Positions 53,343 to 61,008 of a stretch of 64,000 nt of DNA are shown in pieces (the first letter of the stretch is position 1; every line of letters begins with the position of its first letter). The stretch is from Paractinoplanes durhamensis (lineage in GTDB: Bacteria > Actinomycetota > Actinomycetes > Mycobacteriales > Micromonosporaceae): positions 62,001-126,000 of the forward strand of contig NZ_BOML01000021.1 of the NCBI RefSeq assembly GCF_016862175.1. Direction: 5' to 3'. Below the pieces are notes generated by a model. That model saw only the letters and a list, made by a program, of their open reading frames with translations. It made no database searches and had not been told where the DNA came from. The translations under genes and the position numbers were made by a program.

Positions 53343-54575
53343 GTGCGTACCAACCTCGGATACCAGGCCGGCACCGTCGGCTACCGCCGCGTCTGCCTGG
53401 CCCTGTTCGCCGCCGGCGTCGCCACGTTCGCCCTGCTCTACAGCACCCAGGCGGTGCTGCCCGAGCTGGCCGGCGCCTTCCGGATCACCCCCGGCCAGGC
53501 CGTCTGGTCACTGTCGGTGGCGACGATCGGCCTCGGCGTCGCGCTGCTGATCACCGGCCCGCTCTCCGAGAAGATCGGCCGCACCCGCCTGATCCACCTG
53601 TCCCTGACCCTGTCCGGCATCGTCGGCCTGGCCTGCGCGATCGCGCCGAGCTGGCCGGCGCTGCTCGGCCTGCGGCTGCTGCAGGGCATCGCGCTGGCCG
53701 GCCTGCCCGCGGTCGCCACCGCCTACCTGCGCGAGGAACTGCACGCCGGGACGCACGCCCGCGCGGCCGGCCTCTACATCGGCGGCACCGCCCTGGGCGG
53801 CATGTCCGGCCGGCTGGTCACCGGCTGGGTCGCCGAGGCGGCCGGCTGGCGCTGGGCCCTGGCCGCGGTCGCCCTGCTCGGCCTGTTCTGCGCTTTTGTC
53901 GTCGCTGGGGTCCTGCCCGCGTCGCGCAACTTCGCCCCCCGGCGCTCGCGGACGGTGACGTTGCGCGCGGTCACCGACCCGGCGCTGCTCTCCCTCTACG
54001 GCATCGGCGCGTGCGCGATGGGCGCATTCGTGGCCGTCTACAACGCGATCGGCTTCCGCCTGACCGCGGCGCCGTTCCTGCTCGGCGCGGGCGCGGCCGG
54101 CGCGGTCTTCCTGGTCTACCCGGTCGGCACGCTGAGCTCGACCCTGTCCGGCCGGCTGGCCGACCGCTACGGCCGCCGCGCGGTGATGCCGTTCGGCTGC
54201 CTGCTGACCGCGGCCGGCCTGCTGCTCACCCTGCCCGACCGACTGCCGGTGGTGGTGCTGGGCTTGGCGGTGATGACCGCCGGCTTCTTCTGGACCCACG
54301 GCGTGGCCAGCGGCTGGGTCCCGGTCCGGGCGCACGCCGCCGGCCTGCCGGCCGGCCAGGCGGCCTCGCTGTACCTGTTCTTCTACTACGCGGGTTCGTC
54401 CATCTTCGGAAGCCTTTCCGGTACGGCGTGGTCCCTCGGCGCCTGGCCCGCCGTGGTCACCCTGGCCTTCGCGTTCGTCGTGCTCAGCGGCCTGCTGGCC
54501 ACCGGCCTGCGCCGAGTCCCGGCCCTGATCCCGGCGTCGCCGCCCGCCCGACAGCCCGCCGGCGCCACCCACTGA
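53343..54575 (+). CDS. MFS transporter, drug/sugar efflux type
   Basis: A 410-residue major facilitator with about 12 helices. The loop 2-3 motif is GPLSEKIGRTRLIHLSL, the helix-4 segment LRLLQGIALAGLPAVATAYL, and the matching loop 8-9 motif GRLADRYGRRAVMP. It resembles the YbcL/NepI/AraJ group of proton-driven exporters. GTG 53343 is chosen because GGAGG lies 8 nt upstream; GTG 53325 is in frame but lacks a site. It is divergent from the LysR gene, and two ACGCATG boxes (53280-53286 and 53311-53317) in the short intergenic region are candidate LysR contacts. Confidence 0.93.
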   Translation: MRTNLGYQAGTVGYRRVCLALFAAGVATFALLYSTQAVLPELAGAFRITPGQAVWSLSVATIGLGVALLITGPLSEKIGRTRLIHLSLTLSGIVGLACAIAPSWPALLGLRLLQGIALAGLPAVATAYLREELHAGTHARAAGLYIGGTALGGMSGRLVTGWVAEAAGWRWALAAVALLGLFCAFVVAGVLPASRNFAPRRSRTVTLRAVTDPALLSLYGIGACAMGAFVAVYNAIGFRLTAAPFLLGAGAAGAVFLVYPVGTLSSTLSGRLADRYGRRAVMPFGCLLTAAGLLLTLPDRLPVVVLGLAVMTAGFFWTHGVASGWVPVRAHAAGLPAGQAASLYLFFYYAGSSIFGSLSGTAWSLGAWPAVVTLAFAFVVLSGLLATGLRRVPALIPASPPARQPAGATH

Positions 54576-54645
54576 GCGAACCGCCCTGCCAGCGCGTGCT
54601 TGTCGGCCCGTGCCTGTCAGCCCGCGCCCGTCAGCCCGCGCTTGG

Positions 54646-54770
54646 CTCGTCGCACCAGAACGATTTCCTTGATGTCGGGGCCTCGGGCGTGCGACGAGAG
54701 CCCGATTTCCAGGAAATCGGGCTCTGACTGCGAGGGCGAGGCCCCGGCTTCCGCGAAGTCGGTAGCCGGG
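54646..54770. repeat. Nested inverted repeats between the MFS and aldo/keto reductase genes
   Basis: Three or more stems lie within 125 bp. CTCGTCGCAC (54646-54655) pairs with GTGCGACGAG (54689-54698). CGGGGCCTCG (about 54676-54685) pairs with CGAGGCCCCG (about 54732-54741). AGAGCCCGATTTCC and its complement (54697-54725) form an almost unbroken palindrome centred on one base. GCCCCGGC/GCCGGGGC adds a fourth near 54735-54765. The region codes for nothing recognisable and may be a terminator cluster, a structured RNA or a mobile-repeat remnant. Confidence 0.6.
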
Positions 54771-54815
54771 GCGGCCACTCCGGTGGAGGGCTTTGCCCTG
54801 GTGTTGGATGGGGCC

Positions 54816-55868
54816 ATGACGATCATGGAACGGCTGGCCGGCACTTCCCGGATCGGGCTGGGGCTGGCGGCTGTCGGGCGGCCGGGGTACATCAATCTCG
54901 GGCGAGACGTGGATCTGCCTGCCGATCGCACGGTCGAGGTGATGCGGGACCGCGCGCACGAGCTGCTCGACCGGGCGTACGCGTCGGGGGTCCGGTATTT
55001 CGACGTCGCGCGCTCCTATGGTCGCGCCGAGGAGTTCCTCGCCGGTTGGCTGGGCGGCCGGCCGGATGTTGCGGACGTCGTCGTTGGCAGTAAGTGGGGT
55101 TACACCTATACCGCCGGGTGGCGGATCGATGCCGAGAAACACGAGGTCAAGGACCACGGTGTGGCGACCTTCGAGCGGCAGCTCGGGGAGACGCGGGCGC
55201 TGCTCGGGGATCGGCTCGATCTCTATCAGGTCCACTCGGTCACGCCGGACAGCCCGGCGCTGCACGACGTCGAGCTCCATGCGCAGCTTGCCGATCTCGC
55301 CGCGCAGGGCGTCACCATCGGGCTGTCGGCCAGCGGTCCGGGGCAGGGTGCGGTGATCCGGGCCGCGCTGGGGGTCGAGGTTGGTGGGCGACCGCTGTTC
55401 CGCAGCGTGCAGGCCACCTGGAACCTGCTCGAACCGAGCGCCGGGCCGGCCCTCGCCGAGGCCCATGATGCGGGCTGCCTGGTCATCGTCAAGGAGGCCC
55501 TGGCCAACGGGCGGCTCGCGGTGGGGGAGCGGGCGCCCGGCGACGTGGCCGCCCTCGCCGCGGTGCTTGCCCAGCCGTGGGTGACGATCGCGCTCTCCGG
55601 CGCGGCAACCACCGCCCAGCTGACCTCGAACATGCGAGCCGAAGACCCGCGAGCCGAAGACCCGCGAGCCGATGATCCGCGAGCCGATGATCCGCGAGCC
55701 GAAGATCCGCGAGCCGAAGATCCGCGAGCCGATGATCCGCGAGCCGAAGATCCGCAGGCTGAGGGACCGCGGGCGGGAGACGCGGAGGCCGGGGGTGCCG
55801 GGTGGGGAGAGCTGGCGATGCCGGCTGAGGTCTATTGGCGGGAGCGGTCAGCTCTGGCCTGGGGTTAG
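54816..55868 (+). CDS. Aldo/keto reductase with an acidic pentapeptide repeat near the C-terminus
   Basis: A 350-residue NADPH-type oxidoreductase. The catalytic tetrad is visible: Asp and Tyr in YFDVARSYGRAEEFLAGWL, Lys in VVVGSKWGYTY, His in LYQVHSVTPDSP. After the barrel (IALSGAATTAQLTSN, about residue 272) comes a tandem repeat, eight units of R-A-E/D-D-P (about 274-313) plus decayed units. A 30-residue end with EVYWRERSALAWG closes the protein. The repeat is an unusual insertion; the flanking fold appears intact. ATG 54816 is taken as start with only a weak G-rich site. Convergent with the DeoR gene, overlapping by 21 bp. Confidence 0.9.
   Translation: MTIMERLAGTSRIGLGLAAVGRPGYINLGRDVDLPADRTVEVMRDRAHELLDRAYASGVRYFDVARSYGRAEEFLAGWLGGRPDVADVVVGSKWGYTYTAGWRIDAEKHEVKDHGVATFERQLGETRALLGDRLDLYQVHSVTPDSPALHDVELHAQLADLAAQGVTIGLSASGPGQGAVIRAALGVEVGGRPLFRSVQATWNLLEPSAGPALAEAHDAGCLVIVKEALANGRLAVGERAPGDVAALAAVLAQPWVTIALSGAATTAQLTSNMRAEDPRAEDPRADDPRADDPRAEDPRAEDPRADDPRAEDPQAEGPRAGDAEAGGAGWGELAMPAEVYWRERSALAWG
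55635..55754 (+). repeat. 15-bp tandem repeat inside the aldo/keto reductase gene
   Basis: Eight contiguous 15-bp units of the form CGAGCCGAAGAYCCG or CGAGCCGATGATCCG encode R-A-(E/D)-D-P. Two diverged units follow. Units of the same type cluster in pairs, which suggests stepwise slippage or unequal exchange. The frame is kept because the unit is a multiple of three. Confidence 0.9.
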
Positions 55869-56663
55869 GAGCTCTACGCCGTTTGATGCCAGGGCGTCGC
55901 GCAGGTCGGGCGGGGGTGCGGCGTCGGTGATCAGGTAGTCGGCGGCGCCCAGCTCGGAGACCTGGGCGAACAGGCGGCGGCCGAACTTCGACGAGTCGGC
56001 CAGGATGGCCACCCTTGCGGCTCGGGAGATCATCTCCTGCATCATGGCGGCCTCGGCCAGGTTGCTCGTCGTGTAGCCCGCGTCGGCGGACACCGCTCCC
56101 ACGCCGATCAGCGCCAGGTCGCAGCTGATGTCCAGCTCGGCGCCGGTGTTGCCGCGGAAGCTGACCGGGCCGACGGTGGCCAGGGTCAGGGCGCGCACCG
56201 CGCCGCCGAAGACGTAGATGTCGCGGACCGAGGTCGGCGGCAGCGCGCCCGGCACCAGCAGGTTGTTGGTCGCCACCGTGAGGTCGCGGTGCTGGCCGAG
56301 GTTGCGGGCGAGGGCGAGGATCGTCGTCCCGCCGTTGATCATGATGGTCGAGCCGTCCTGGACCAGGGCCGCGGCCAGCGCCGCGATCTTCTCCTTCTCC
56401 TGCTCCTGCACGGTGAGCCGCTGGTCGACGGCGCGGTCGGTGCGGGAGACGGTGGAGAGGCTGACGGCGCCGCCGTAGGTGCGGACGAGGCTGCCCTCGG
56501 CGGCCAGCTGATCGAGATCGCGTCGAACGGTGTCGATCGAGACGCCGAAGCGTTCGGCCAGCTCGCCGACCGTGACCTGACCGGTCTCGGCGACATACGC
56601 CGCCAGCTGGGCTTTGCGGCCGGCCGGCAGGTGACGCTGCCGCTCGTTGCTGTCGACGCTCAC
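55848..56663 (-). CDS. DeoR family transcriptional regulator
   Basis: A 271-residue regulator. The N-terminal winged helix-turn-helix is VTVGELAERFGVSIDTVRRD then LVRTYGGAVS, a classic DeoR signature. The C-terminal sugar-phosphate sensor reads STIMINGGTTILALARNL, then DLALIGVGAVSADAGYTTSN and VAILADSSKFGRRLF. It should repress the adjoining sugar operon (56960-63152) and release it on binding a phosphosugar of that pathway. The start is GTG 56663 with GAGGGGGG upstream; a longer frame to 56747 would run through the promoter region. Confidence 0.94.
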   Translation of the reverse strand: MSVDSNERQRHLPAGRKAQLAAYVAETGQVTVGELAERFGVSIDTVRRDLDQLAAEGSLVRTYGGAVSLSTVSRTDRAVDQRLTVQEQEKEKIAALAAALVQDGSTIMINGGTTILALARNLGQHRDLTVATNNLLVPGALPPTSVRDIYVFGGAVRALTLATVGPVSFRGNTGAELDISCDLALIGVGAVSADAGYTTSNLAEAAMMQEMISRAARVAILADSSKFGRRLFAQVSELGAADYLITDAAPPPDLRDALASNGVELLTPGQS

Positions 56664-56685
56664 TGATCCCCCCTCGTCAGTGCGG

Positions 56686-56931
56686 CAGTATGCCACAAAT
56701 GCGTGTCCATTGAGCACACCGCTGCGTAGAGCTGCGGAGAGCCGCAAGGTTGGGCACGACCAGCCAAAAGACCACGCTGACGCGCCAATGCCCAGCTCGG
56801 CGGGTGGCTCCGAGCTGCCTTATTCTGCTCCATGGCGCAACAGTATGCCGTACTCCGCAGTTTTCTGCTGTTCTTCTCTTGTCTTCATCTGTAACACGCT
56901 GCTAACGTGGCGCCAACACGGCAGAGAACAG
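56686..56931 (+). promoter_or_regulatory. Control region of the sugar operon
   Basis: TTGTCT (56879-56884), an 18-nt spacer and TAACGT (56903-56908) form a good promoter. CTGTTCT (56868-56874) and AGAACAG (56925-56931) are inverted arms bracketing it. CAGTATGCC occurs twice, at 56686-56694 beside the DeoR start and at 56841-56849 before the operon promoter, each within a small palindrome. Both pairs could bind DeoR and support looping. The leader ends with AAGGAG at 56949. Confidence 0.5.
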
Positions 56932-56959
56932 AAAGATCTCTATATAGAAGGAGTCCGCC

Positions 56960-58249
56960 ATGGCGGTTTCTGCATCCCGGCTGAAGCGAGTAATAGGGGC
57001 GGTGACGGCGGCCAGCCTGGTCGCGTTCGTCGCGGCGTGTGGCGGCGGCGACTCGGATGACTCGGCTTCGGGCGGAGATGTGACGCTCGAGTTCGCCCAG
57101 TGGTGGGGCGCGGAGCTTCCGGCCGGCGATTTCGACAAGATCATTAACGACTTCACGACGGCAAACCCGAATATCAAGATCAAGCTGATCTCGGCGCCGT
57201 ACGCTTCGACCAAGCAGCAGCTGATCACCGGCGCGGCCTCGAAGACCCTCCCGGACGTGGTGGGCCTCGACGGCGCCTGGGTCAACGACTTCGCCAAGCA
57301 GGGCGCGATCGCCGACATGTCCAAGCTGATGACCGACGCGAACTATGACTCCAGCCAGCTGGCCAGCCAGATCCAGCTCGAGGGCAAGACGTACATGATC
57401 CCGGTGGTCAACTTCGTCTACCCGCTGTTCGTCAACAAGGACCTGCTGACCAAGGCCGGCGTCGCCAAGACGCCGAGCACGCGCACCGAGTTCCTCGACG
57501 CGGCCAAGAAGATCAGCGCCACCGGCGGCAACGTGAAGGGCTGGGCGCTCCCGCTCGACACCGCCGTCCCCAACGGCATCCAGAACGACGTGATGTCCTG
57601 GCTCTGGGCCTCCGGCGGCAGCATGCTGGCCGACGGCAAGCCGGCGCTGCAGACCGACGCGGTCAAGAGCACCGTCGAGTACGTCAAGAGCCTCAACGAC
57701 GCGAACGTCATCGCCCCCGGTTCCCTCACCATGAAGGAGCAGGACAAGGTCGAGAAGTTCACCCAGGGCCAGGTCGGCATGATGATCGACTCGCTCGCGC
57801 ACGTCAGCCTGATCAAGAAGAACAAGCCGGACCTGAAGTTCGAGATCGCGGCCATCCCGGCCGAGGACAGCTACACCGGCAAGCGCGGTATCCCGTACGC
57901 GTCCTGGGGCATCGGCATCTCGAACTCCACCAAGCACAAGGCCGAGGCGTTCAAGTTCGTCTCCTACCTGATGAGCGCGGAGACCAACGCGAAGCTCGCC
58001 ACGATCGCCAACGGCTTCACCGGCAACAAGAACGCCGAGCCCGACTTCAGCAACAGCGACCCGCTGTTCAAGCAGGCGTTCGACATCTACAAGGAGGGCA
58101 CCCCGGCCAACGAGTTCGTCGGCCTGCCCAAGTCCGAGGACCTCATGCGCAGCTTCGACGAGCAGCTCCAGCTCGTGCTGACCGGCAAGTCGAGCGTCGA
58201 TGACGCCCTCGCCAAGGCGCAGGAGTCCTGGTCCTCGGTGATCGGTTAG
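56960..58249 (+). CDS. Sugar ABC transporter substrate-binding lipoprotein
   Basis: A 429-residue family-1 solute-binding lipoprotein. The signal peptide ends at a lipobox VAAC (Cys near residue 27), then a Gly/Ser/Asp-rich linker. The body has LEFAQWWGAELPAGDFDKII, then TLPDVVGLDGAWVNDFAKQG, and a late GIPYASWGIGIS, all usual for carbohydrate binders. The ATG is preceded by AAGGAG. It is the first gene of a six-gene unit with two permeases and phosphosugar enzymes. A hairpin separates it from the permeases, which favours higher binding-protein expression. The sugar is probably mannose-, fructose- or tagatose-related. Confidence 0.95.
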   Translation: MAVSASRLKRVIGAVTAASLVAFVAACGGGDSDDSASGGDVTLEFAQWWGAELPAGDFDKIINDFTTANPNIKIKLISAPYASTKQQLITGAASKTLPDVVGLDGAWVNDFAKQGAIADMSKLMTDANYDSSQLASQIQLEGKTYMIPVVNFVYPLFVNKDLLTKAGVAKTPSTRTEFLDAAKKISATGGNVKGWALPLDTAVPNGIQNDVMSWLWASGGSMLADGKPALQTDAVKSTVEYVKSLNDANVIAPGSLTMKEQDKVEKFTQGQVGMMIDSLAHVSLIKKNKPDLKFEIAAIPAEDSYTGKRGIPYASWGIGISNSTKHKAEAFKFVSYLMSAETNAKLATIANGFTGNKNAEPDFSNSDPLFKQAFDIYKEGTPANEFVGLPKSEDLMRSFDEQLQLVLTGKSSVDDALAKAQESWSSVIG

Positions 58250-58256
58250 TCCGCCC

Positions 58257-58299
58257 GGGCGCCGTGCCGGCCCCCTGACATAAAGCCGGTACGGCGCCC
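58257..58299 (+). promoter_or_regulatory. Intercistronic hairpin
   Basis: GGGCGCCGTGCCGG (58257-58270) pairs with CCGGTACGGCGCCC (58286-58299), with one G-U pair, around a 15-nt loop. Lying between the binding-protein and permease genes with no U tract, it is likely a partial terminator or mRNA stabiliser that sets the expression ratio. Confidence 0.6.
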
Positions 58300-58316
58300 G
58301 ACCTAGGAGACAAGCC

Positions 58317-59246
58317 ATGACAATGCTCGCAACGAAGACCGCCGCGCCGGTCGAACCGGCGGCCCCCAAACGAAAGTCCCTGGCCCGGCGCCTGGTCCCG
58401 TACGGCTACCTGTCCCCCACGATCGTCCTGATCGTGGTCCTGATGGTGGTCCCCATCGTCATGGTGATCAGCTATTCGTTCCGGGACAACGTGATCGTCC
58501 AGGACAACTCGGTGTTCGCCGGGTTCGCCAACTACACCAAGGTGCTCACCGATCCGGACTTCCTGGCCGCGATCAAGAACACCGCCATCTTCATCACCGT
58601 CAGCATGGTGGCCCACCTGGTCCTCGGCCTGGCGTTCGCGATGATGCTCAACACCGAGCTGCTCGGCGGGGTCACCAAGGCCATCTTCCGGATCGTCTAC
58701 ATCCTGCCGTGGCTGTTCACGATCGCGGTCATCGCGGTCATCTGGCGGCTGCTGCTCGACCCGGCCGGCGTCATCAACTACGTGCTGCACTCGATCGGCC
58801 TGATCAACGAGGGCGTGAACTGGCTCGGTGATCCGGGCAAGGCGCTGTGGGCGGTCACGTTCATCAACATCTGGTCGGGCTACCCGTTCTTCATGATCAG
58901 CCTGCTGGCCGGTCTGCAGGGCATTCCCAAGGACCTGTACGAAGCGGCCGCGGTCGACGGCACCAACTGGTTCCAGCGGTTCCGCCACGTGACACTGCCC
59001 CAGCTCCGGCCAGTGATCATCAGCATGGCGGTGCTCGACCTGATCTGGACGTCGCAGCAGTTCGCGCTGATCTGGATGACGACCGGCGGCGGCCCGCTGA
59101 ACACCACCGAGATGCTCAGCACCTACACCTACAAGCAGGCATTCAGCGAGTACGAGTTCTCGACCGCGTCCGCCGCGGCCGTGATCGTCCTGCTGCTGAC
59201 GATGATCCTGGCCTTCTTCTACGTGCGTCAGCAAAGGGAGCGGTGA
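58317..59246 (+). CDS. Sugar ABC transporter permease, MalF-like
   Basis: A 309-residue inner-membrane protein with six helices, opening YGYLSPTIVLIVVLMVVPIV. The ATPase-docking loop is LYEAAAVDGTNWFQRFRHVT with the conserved Glu-Ala-Ala and Gly. A GGAGACAA ribosome site precedes the ATG. It is followed by the second permease with a 4-bp overlap. No ATPase gene is in the operon, so a shared MsiK-type ATPase encoded elsewhere is expected, as is usual in actinomycetes. Confidence 0.95.
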   Translation: MTMLATKTAAPVEPAAPKRKSLARRLVPYGYLSPTIVLIVVLMVVPIVMVISYSFRDNVIVQDNSVFAGFANYTKVLTDPDFLAAIKNTAIFITVSMVAHLVLGLAFAMMLNTELLGGVTKAIFRIVYILPWLFTIAVIAVIWRLLLDPAGVINYVLHSIGLINEGVNWLGDPGKALWAVTFINIWSGYPFFMISLLAGLQGIPKDLYEAAAVDGTNWFQRFRHVTLPQLRPVIISMAVLDLIWTSQQFALIWMTTGGGPLNTTEMLSTYTYKQAFSEYEFSTASAAAVIVLLLTMILAFFYVRQQRER

Positions 59247-60097
59247 TCGCCGTGGCCGTGGCCGTCAAGACCAAGCGCACGCTCGCCAAATCCGGCGTCC
59301 TTGCCGGGCTGATCATCGGTGGCCTGTTCGCCGGCCTGCCGGTGCTGTGGATGCTCTCCACGTCGTTCAAGGGCAACGGGGACGTCTTCCAGAACCCGCC
59401 GAAGCTGATCACCTCGACGTTCTCGTTCGACGCGTACTCCGAAATCCTCGGTAACGGGACCCAGCTGCGCTACTTCCTGAACAGCTACATCGTCGCGATC
59501 GCGGTGACCCTGCTGACGCTGCTGGTGGCGCTGCTGGCCGGCTTCGCGTTCAGCCGCTTCAACTTCCCGTTCCAGAAGACCATCAACGCGGTGATCGTCA
59601 GCGTGCAGGCGGTGCCACCGATCACGCTCGTCATCCCGTACTTCGGCCTGGTCGTCGGTCTTGGCCTCTACAACACCTACGCCGGCCTGATCCTCACGCA
59701 CATGGTGTTCACGCTCCCGTACGCGATCATCATGATCACCGCGTATCTGAACACGCTCCCGAAGGAGCTGGACGAGTCCGTCAAGGTCGACGGCGGCACC
59801 GGCTGGACCGCACTGTGGCGGATCCTCGTGCCGATCTCGGTGCCCGGCCTGATCGCGGTCGGGGTCTACACGTTCATGATCTCGTGGAACGAATACCTGT
59901 TCGCTCTCACGCTGACCCGCACCGATGACATGCGCACGGTGCCGATCGGCATTCAGATGCTCATGGGCCAGCACTCGTACGAGTGGAACCAGATGATGGC
60001 CATGAGCATTCTCGGCTCCATTCCCGTTCTCGTCCTCTTCCTGCTGTTCCAGCGGCGATTCATCGGCGGACTGACCGCCGGCGCCGTCAAGGCATGA
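59243..60097 (+). CDS. Sugar ABC transporter permease, MalG-like
   Basis: A 284-residue permease with six helices. GLPVLWMLSTSFKGNGDVFQ is the typical MalG opening and LPKELDESVKVDGGTGWTAL the docking loop (with DES in place of EAA). ISWNEYLFALTLTRTDDMRT follows near the end. The GTG start overlaps the upstream stop (GTGA) and has AAAGGGAG before it; a much longer upstream frame overlaps the first permease and is rejected. It pairs with that permease to form the channel. Confidence 0.95.
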   Translation: MIAVAVAVKTKRTLAKSGVLAGLIIGGLFAGLPVLWMLSTSFKGNGDVFQNPPKLITSTFSFDAYSEILGNGTQLRYFLNSYIVAIAVTLLTLLVALLAGFAFSRFNFPFQKTINAVIVSVQAVPPITLVIPYFGLVVGLGLYNTYAGLILTHMVFTLPYAIIMITAYLNTLPKELDESVKVDGGTGWTALWRILVPISVPGLIAVGVYTFMISWNEYLFALTLTRTDDMRTVPIGIQMLMGQHSYEWNQMMAMSILGSIPVLVLFLLFQRRFIGGLTAGAVKA

Positions 60098-60140
60098 CCC
60101 CCTCGCACTGCATTACCGAACCAAAGGGAGAAACACCGAA

Positions 60141-61007
60141 ATGCTGACGACCGGCAAGGCGATCCTGGATGTCGCCAATGAGCACAGCTTCGCCGTGCCC
60201 GCCTTCAACATCAGCGACTGGGCGATGTTCAAGGGAATCGTGGAGATCAGCGAGGAGACGAACGCTCCGCTGATGGTGGCGATCCACCCGGACGAGGTCA
60301 AGCACATCGGCCCCGAGATGATCAAGGGCATCATCGAGCGGGCGCACCGGTCGAGCATCCCGATCGCGATCCACTGGGACCACGGCGCCACCTACGCGCA
60401 GATGCTCGAAGCGTTCCAGTACGGGTTCACCTCGGTCATGCTCGACGCCTCGACCAAGCCGTTCGACGAGAACGTGGCGATCTCCAAGCGCGTCGTCGAC
60501 TCGGCGCACGTGCTCGGCATCTCGGTCGAGGCCGAGCTCGGCACGATCGGCGCGAACGACAGTTACGCCGAGTCCGAGGGCACCGCGACGATCATCTATA
60601 CCGACCCGGACGACGCGGTCACCTTCGTCGAGCAGACGGGCGTCGACTCGCTCGCCGTCGCGATCGGGACCTACCACGGCTTCTTCCCGAAGAACCTGAA
60701 GCCGGAGCTCAAGCTCGACCTGCTCAAGGAGATCAAGAGCCGGGTGCAGATCCCGCTGGTGCTGCACGGCGGCTCCAACAACCCGGACGACGAAATCCGC
60801 GAGGCCGCGCGAATCGGCATTAACAAAATCAACATCTCGACCGACATCAAGGTGGCCTACCACAACAAGATGCGCGAGGTGCTCGGCACCGACGAGAAGG
60901 TCCGCGAGCCCAACGCCATCCAGCCCGCCTGCATCGAGGCCATGAAGATCGTCGCCGCCCAGAAGATCGAGCTCTTCGGCGCCGACGGCAAGGGCTCGCT
61001 GTTCTGA
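60141..61007 (+). CDS. Class II ketose-bisphosphate aldolase
   Basis: A 288-residue zinc-dependent aldolase of the fructose/tagatose-bisphosphate family. Zn-site and active-site motifs are IAIHWDHGATYAQML, ISVEAELGTIGAND, AVAIGTYHGFFPKN and PLVLHGGSNNPDDEIR, followed by INKINISTDIKVAY. It cleaves a ketohexose bisphosphate to DHAP and glyceraldehyde phosphate. AAAGGGAG precedes the ATG. Its place beside a sugar-phosphate kinase and a phosphomannose isomerase suggests it handles the product of this pathway and not housekeeping glycolysis. It could prefer tagatose- or another epimeric bisphosphate. Confidence 0.94.
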   Translation: MLTTGKAILDVANEHSFAVPAFNISDWAMFKGIVEISEETNAPLMVAIHPDEVKHIGPEMIKGIIERAHRSSIPIAIHWDHGATYAQMLEAFQYGFTSVMLDASTKPFDENVAISKRVVDSAHVLGISVEAELGTIGANDSYAESEGTATIIYTDPDDAVTFVEQTGVDSLAVAIGTYHGFFPKNLKPELKLDLLKEIKSRVQIPLVLHGGSNNPDDEIREAARIGINKINISTDIKVAYHNKMREVLGTDEKVREPNAIQPACIEAMKIVAAQKIELFGADGKGSLF

Positions 61008-61008
61008 G

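Noticed and set aside
55635-55754. CRISPR-like array because of regular short repeats.
   Set aside because: Units are directly contiguous without spacers, are multiples of three, and continue the reading frame of the aldo/keto reductase.
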